A model generated the notes under the pieces. The model was not told where the DNA came from. It was given only the letters and a program-made list of their open reading frames with translations, and ran no database searches. Source: an uncultured Alcaligenaceae bacterium (GTDB lineage: Bacteria; Pseudomonadota; Gammaproteobacteria; Burkholderiales; Burkholderiaceae_B). Taken from it: DNA of 43,673 nt. The stretch is from contig CALEQZ010000059.1 of NCBI GenBank assembly GCA_937908115.1, forward strand, positions 1-43,673, given 5' to 3'. The position numbers and the translations under genes were made by a program. Positions 40,056-43,673 of the stretch are shown here, one piece after another (positions within the stretch are counted from its first letter, which is position 1; each line of letters starts with the position of its first letter).

Positions 40056-40580
40056 TCAGGGATAGCGCCGGCCGTCGAAGGGTTCGCCCAGCAACACGCA
40101 GCGCAGCGTCATGCGGGTGGCCTGCACCTGCCCCAGGTCGCCATCGATGAAGTCACAGTCGATCAGGTTTTCGTCGCCGGACTTGCGCGACGTGTAAAGG
40201 TTGACGTTGACGTTGACGCCGCCCTGGACCCATTTCAGCTTGGCCGGATCGACGCCTTTGCCCGTGATACGCACGGTGCCCGGGCGCGGCGCGATCTCGA
40301 GGACTTCCTTGCCGACGTCGACCATGCCGAGCTCGTCGACGTGCGCCTGGCCTTGCCGGTTGGGAGCACCGGAGTACGACGCCAAGACCGTGACGGTTTC
40401 GCGCCGGGCGGCCAGGCTGGCCTGGGCCTTGTCCGAAAGCGCCAGCTCGAAGTGAAAGCCCTGGCCGGCCTCGCCCGCCCAGGCCGAGGTACCCGCCAAC
40501 AGGGCTGGCGAGAGCACCGCCGGCCAGAGGGCGCTACGTGCCCGCTTCAACCACTGGGCAGGCCATTTCATGCAGGTCAT
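40056..40580 (-). CDS. Secreted protein of unknown function
   Basis: 174 residues from the ATG at 40580, with AGGAG six bases upstream; a second ATG follows three codons later. The N-terminus is a signal peptide (KWPAQWLKRAR, hydrophobic core, cleavage near AWA-GE). The mature part is beta-rich: FHFELALSDKAQASLAARRE, LASYSGAPNR, and a C-terminal pair of Cys (DCDFIDGD, LRCVLLG) that could form a disulphide. No family recognised. It is 137 bp from the MFS stop upstream on the same strand. Confidence 0.7.
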   Translation of the reverse strand: MTCMKWPAQWLKRARSALWPAVLSPALLAGTSAWAGEAGQGFHFELALSDKAQASLAARRETVTVLASYSGAPNRQGQAHVDELGMVDVGKEVLEIAPRPGTVRITGKGVDPAKLKWVQGGVNVNVNLYTSRKSGDENLIDCDFIDGDLGQVQATRMTLRCVLLGEPFDGRRYP

Positions 40581-40717
40581 CTTGCGCTCCTTTCGCTGGG
40601 CGGCGACGGCCGCCCCACCAAGGACAGCCGCCTTGCGCCGCCGGTCTCCATCGGCCGCGCCGCCACCATGCGCACCGCCGCAACCAGCGCCCATGCGCCG
40701 GCCGCGCCGCACCCCGG

Positions 40718-41857
40718 TCACGCCGCCCGACGCTGCGTCTTGTCCAACGCCGCCATCAGGGCGAACGCGCCGCACGCCACGCCGGCAAAGGCCGGCAGCC
40801 CGTGCGGCGTCAGCTCCATCGCCAGCCCGCCGATCAACGGGCCGGCCAACGCCCCTATCCCCCAGGCGATGGACAGCAGGGCATAGACGCTCACCAACTG
40901 CCCGCCCTGGTAGCGATCGCCCAGCACGGTCAGCATGGTCGTGTAAATGCCGACGAACGCCCCGCCCCATGCGAACAGCAGCAGGTAGGCCAGCCACTCG
41001 TGCGCCAGGGCGGCCGGCCAGGCCAAGGCGCCCGCGGCCGACACCGCGGCCAGGATGACGACCAGGACATGCCGGTTCATCCTGTCGCTCAGCCACCCGA
41101 TCGGAAGCTGCAGCACGATGGAGCCGATCAAAAGGATGGTCAGCAGCAGGGTCGCCGATTGCTCGGACCAGCCGAGCTGCATCGCATAAATCGGCAGCAG
41201 CGTCAGCCCGGCCGATTCCAACCCGGCGTTCATCGCCGCGGCGGCAACCGCCACCGGCACCAGGCGCAGGTACTTGAACGGGCTTTCCTTGGGCGGCTGC
41301 TCCGGAGGCGGCTCCAGGGGACGCCCGGCTTGCAGGACCAGGCACGCGGCCAGCGTCAGCGCCGCACCGATGATGAAGGCCAGGTCCTGCTCGCGCCCGA
41401 CCAGCGTCAGGATCGCCGGCCCGAGCGCGATGCCCGCGGACATGGCCGTCACGTAGATGGCGATCGTCCTGCCGCGCTTGGCCTCGTCGCTTGCCTGGCT
41501 CACCCAGGCTTCCGAGACGACGAACATCGTCTCGGAAGCAGCCCCCAGGGCGGTGCGCAGCGCAAACCATAGCCAAAAAAACGGCATCGCCGGAAAGGCC
41601 GCGAACAACGCGGCAGCCAGGATGAGCGCGCCCTTGGCGAGCTTGGCGAAACCATGGCGAGACAGCAGCGACGGCAGCGCGGGGGCGACCAACAGCACGC
41701 CGATCGCATACATGGCACTGTTGGCACCGATCAAGGCTTCGGTATAGCCGGCCTCGGATAGCTCCAACGCAATCAGCGGCGAACTCAGGCCATACGTCAG
41801 GCCGAAAGTCGCCGCCGTCAGGATGATGATCGCGATCGTCCTTGCTTGCCCGGTCAA
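40718..41857 (-). CDS. MFS transporter (YcaD/UhpC-like)
   Basis: 379 residues from the TTG at 41857, which overlaps the preceding gene's stop as TTGA and has AGAGGG upstream; the longer open frame lies inside that gene. Twelve hydrophobic helices: TAATFGLTYGLSSPLIALEL opens helix 1, AWVSQASDEAKRGRTIAIYV is the loop before helix 4-5, and IGWLSDRMNRHVLV is motif A in the second half. The family exports or imports small molecules; substrate unknown. Coupled translation with the HdeD/papain-like gene suggests a joint role. Confidence 0.87.
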   Translation of the reverse strand: MTGQARTIAIIILTAATFGLTYGLSSPLIALELSEAGYTEALIGANSAMYAIGVLLVAPALPSLLSRHGFAKLAKGALILAAALFAAFPAMPFFWLWFALRTALGAASETMFVVSEAWVSQASDEAKRGRTIAIYVTAMSAGIALGPAILTLVGREQDLAFIIGAALTLAACLVLQAGRPLEPPPEQPPKESPFKYLRLVPVAVAAAAMNAGLESAGLTLLPIYAMQLGWSEQSATLLLTILLIGSIVLQLPIGWLSDRMNRHVLVVILAAVSAAGALAWPAALAHEWLAYLLLFAWGGAFVGIYTTMLTVLGDRYQGGQLVSVYALLSIAWGIGALAGPLIGGLAMELTPHGLPAFAGVACGAFALMAALDKTQRRAA

Positions 41858-43206
41858 GCCGCAGCCCTCTTGCTTTGGGCGCGCTCGCGCCGGTAAACGA
41901 GCCGCCTGCGCGCACGCAGCGCCTCGCTGATGCGCCGCCGCCAGCGGCGCTCGCCGTACTCGACCACCTGGTGGAGCAGCCGGGCATAATCGAGCACCAG
42001 CCCGGGCGTCCAAGTCATCGCCTCGGCGCGGCCGCGCACGATGCGCATCAGCCAGAAATTCGGATCGCTGACGATGCGCAGGCAATCGCGCCAGGGCCGG
42101 CCAGTGTCGCACGCGCCTTCCATGGCCGCGTCCAAGGCCTGGATGACCGTCGTGGAGCAATTGCGCGCGGTCAGGTTATAGGTGTTGTCGCGGGAATACG
42201 CATCCCAGAACGTGCGCAGCGCCCGCGGGTTGAACCGGCGGAAAGTGACCTTCTGGTCGGGCATGCACCAGGCGGCAGCCTCGGCTTGCAGCGATTCGTT
42301 GAAGCGCCCCGGCACGTCGTTTTCCCGGGTGGCCAGCAGCAGCGGCCGGAAATCCTCCGGGCTGTGGTCGATGTCGTCGGCTGGATAATGGCTGATGTAC
42401 AGGTCCGGCGGCATCTCCAGGGCCGCATGGCCGGTGGAAATGACGCCCTTCCTGTCGACGGCGGCCACGTAGCGGTCGATCAGCAGGCGGCGCTCCGGAT
42501 CTTCGGCCGAGCCGACCGCAGTCCAGACATGGACATTGAGGACATGGTCGCCGTCGGCCGCGGGCTGCCCCTCGCCGACCACCGGGTGCACCTTGCCGCC
42601 CTGCCACCAATTGCGCGCGGCATAGAACGGCAGCGACGTGATCGACGCCCCATCGGGCAGTCGCCGCAGCGGCAGCGACATGCGCACCAGCGCATAGCCC
42701 GAGGTCAGCAGCAGCAAGGCAAAGCAGAAAGGCACCGTCAGCAGGTGCGGAATCGGCCAGGCGAACAGGATCATCAGCGCCAGGCCGACTTCGATCAGCC
42801 CCGCGACGATGCCCACGCGCCAGCGGGGGCTGCGCACCACATAGGCCGACGCGATGCGGAAAATCCCATCGACCAAAAAGGCCGATCCGAACACGAGCGC
42901 CGCGCCGATGTTGTCATCCCAGGGGACATTGAAGATCAGGAACGCGGCAAGCAGGAACACCAGCCCACGCAGCGCGTCGACCCAGTGCTTGCGCACTCCC
43001 CGGGATAGCGCGGCGATCAGCTCAACGGCGCCTTCGATGACCAAGAAGAACGCGAAGGTGTCCTGCACCACGGTCAGCACGCCGTCGCTGAGGTCGAAGA
43101 GGATCAACGCCCCGAGCGCCATCCACACAATCCCGGCGACCATCAGGTAGCGCCACATGGGCTTTAGCGCACCGGCGCCGAGAAGGAGGAAAAGCAGCCT
43201 GATCAT
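41854..43206 (-). CDS. HdeD-like membrane domain fused to a C-terminal papain-like (permuted) domain
   Basis: 450 residues from the ATG at 43206; a TTG at 43287 would add 27 residues before the first helix. Residues 1-175 contain six hydrophobic helices with HdeD/DUF308 wording (AGIVWMALGALILFDL, FLVDGIFRIASAYVVR). Residues ~215-400 form a soluble domain with VISTGHAALEM-PPDLYISHYP (His260) and YNLTARNCSTTVIQALD (Cys350). The His-before-Cys order and the GHAALE...YISHYP and NC motifs resemble circularly permuted papain-like/NlpC-type or DUF4105 hydrolases. The C-terminus is Arg-rich. Fusion of an acid-stress-type membrane domain to a possible Cys hydrolase is unusual. It shares a 4-bp overlap with the MFS gene. 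Confidence 0.75.
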   Translation of the reverse strand: MIRLLFLLLGAGALKPMWRYLMVAGIVWMALGALILFDLSDGVLTVVQDTFAFFLVIEGAVELIAALSRGVRKHWVDALRGLVFLLAAFLIFNVPWDDNIGAALVFGSAFLVDGIFRIASAYVVRSPRWRVGIVAGLIEVGLALMILFAWPIPHLLTVPFCFALLLLTSGYALVRMSLPLRRLPDGASITSLPFYAARNWWQGGKVHPVVGEGQPAADGDHVLNVHVWTAVGSAEDPERRLLIDRYVAAVDRKGVISTGHAALEMPPDLYISHYPADDIDHSPEDFRPLLLATRENDVPGRFNESLQAEAAAWCMPDQKVTFRRFNPRALRTFWDAYSRDNTYNLTARNCSTTVIQALDAAMEGACDTGRPWRDCLRIVSDPNFWLMRIVRGRAEAMTWTPGLVLDYARLLHQVVEYGERRWRRRISEALRARRRLVYRRERAQSKRAAA

Positions 43207-43560
43207 GAACGCAAAGACAATGCCGCAACAGCCGAAACCCTCGTGCGCTGGCGCCGGGGCGGCCAAGGGCGAGCGACGTCTGCGCAACGCTGGCTACTAT
43301 GCCACAGGAGGTTGGGGGTTGGCGATGCATCGAGCCGCTACACGTTGCCAAGTGCCAACAACGGCCAATGCTCGACCCCCCAGGGCGATGCGGCCACGCG
43401 ATTGCGCGCGCCAGGCGCGGCGTCGATAATCTCGTGCGGCCGACGCAAGCGATCCGACCCGCGGCCTGCAGCCACGCGCTGCGTCCAAGGTACCGGCGGG
43501 GGCCACGCCGTCACCGCAGCTTTAGGACCGGCGTAGCCGGCATGACATGGATGGAGACGA
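43207..43560. other. Intergenic region without a recognisable gene
   Basis: 354 bp between the HdeD-fusion start and the short open frame at 43561. Frames here are Arg/Pro/Ala-rich shadows with no protein-like pattern. The region should contain the promoter of the HdeD-fusion/MFS pair and of the truncated downstream gene; GGAG at 43553-43556 is the ribosome binding site for the ATG at 43561. Nothing else was identified. Confidence 0.4.
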
Positions 43561-43623
43561 ATGGCAATGGAAAACGGCAACGGCGAACGCCCCAAGATCG
43601 TCGTCCTGGACGACTGGTGGTAA
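43561..43623 (+). pseudogene. Truncated start of a D-2-hydroxyacid dehydrogenase-like gene
   Basis: The ATG at 43561, with GGAG five bases upstream, encodes only 20 residues before TAA. They end PKIVVLDDWW, matching the conserved beginning of D-2-hydroxyacid dehydrogenases of the type KIVVLDDxxD. The reading frame then stops in sequence of a different character, which suggests that the gene is interrupted rather than naturally short. The evidence is a ten-residue match, so the assignment is tentative. Confidence 0.4.
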
Positions 43624-43673
43624 TCCCCCCGCAAAAGCGATGGGGTCAGAAGTAGAATTTTCTCGTTGAGGAG
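43617..43673 (+). mobile_element. Possible left end of an inserted mobile element (runs off right edge)
   Basis: Immediately after the truncated frame, base composition changes: TAATCCCCCC, then GGGGTCAGAAGTAGAATTTTC and TTGAGGAG at the window end. The last looks like a ribosome binding site for a gene that starts just outside. The GGGGTCAG-AGTAGAATTTTC wording is like terminal sequences of some transposons, but the family cannot be named and neither an inverted-repeat partner nor a target duplication is in view. Confidence 0.25.

Noticed and set aside
1..43673. tRNA, rRNA, riboswitch and CRISPR features
   Set aside because: No cloverleaf, rRNA-like stretch, regular direct repeat array or known riboswitch core was recognised by eye; a covariance-model scan was not possible here.

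Overview
This is a GC-rich, densely coded chromosomal segment with short intergenic gaps and many 4-bp start/stop overlaps. Gene content and codon bias (isoquinoline-type molybdenum oxidoreductase, DUF3348/DUF802/DUF2894 cassette, Liv-type importers, TonB siderophore receptor) suggest a Burkholderiales bacterium of the Alcaligenaceae, most like Bordetella or Achromobacter. That placement is inference from protein style; no rRNA or tRNA is present to confirm it. No CRISPR array, prophage or complete insertion sequence was seen.

Layout. 1-2.8 kb: the N-terminus of a LysM lipoprotein (running off the left edge), a DMT permease divergent from an Lrp/AsnC regulator, and pyrrolidone carboxyl peptidase. 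2.9-6.6 kb: a translationally coupled iorA-iorB-araC unit for a periplasmic molybdenum hydroxylase. 6.6-9.7 kb: an Ada protein preceded by an Ada-box-like site but lacking most of its zinc cysteines, a 2-keto-4-pentenoate hydratase, a stand-alone sensory-rhodopsin-transducer-like protein, and YbaK. 9.9-12.1 kb: a TonB-dependent siderophore receptor with a Fur-box-like site. 12.1-22.2 kb: a nine-gene minus-strand operon (SorC-type regulator, glpD, ugpCBAE-like importer, two phosphoesterase-type enzymes, Na/Pi transporter with PhoU tail). It can be read as import and oxidation of glycerol-3-phosphate or its esters together with handling of released phosphate.

22.4-26.4 kb: a compact four-gene cassette (DUF3348, a MotA/ZorA-like 4-TM protein with a ~500-residue helical tail, a MotB/ZorB-like OmpA protein, DUF2894). 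This is the best candidate for an undescribed system: an ion-driven stator-like motor resembling the Zorya core but without known Zorya effectors. 26.5-35.2 kb: a catabolic/import operon (FAH-family hydrolase, extradiol-type dioxygenase, complete Liv-type ABC importer, hydroxyisobutyrate-dehydrogenase-like enzyme, YciI protein) divergent from a GntR/FCD regulator.

35.2-43.7 kb: an unidentified membrane protein, a quinone-oxidoreductase-like enzyme, an MFS exporter with an Rrf2 regulator, a GNAT gene abutting a LysR C-terminal remnant (a probable deletion scar), a secreted protein of unknown function, and an MFS transporter overlapping an unusual HdeD-membrane/papain-like fusion gene. At the right edge an apparent 2-hydroxyacid-dehydrogenase start is cut off after about 19 codons, possibly by a mobile element that begins there.
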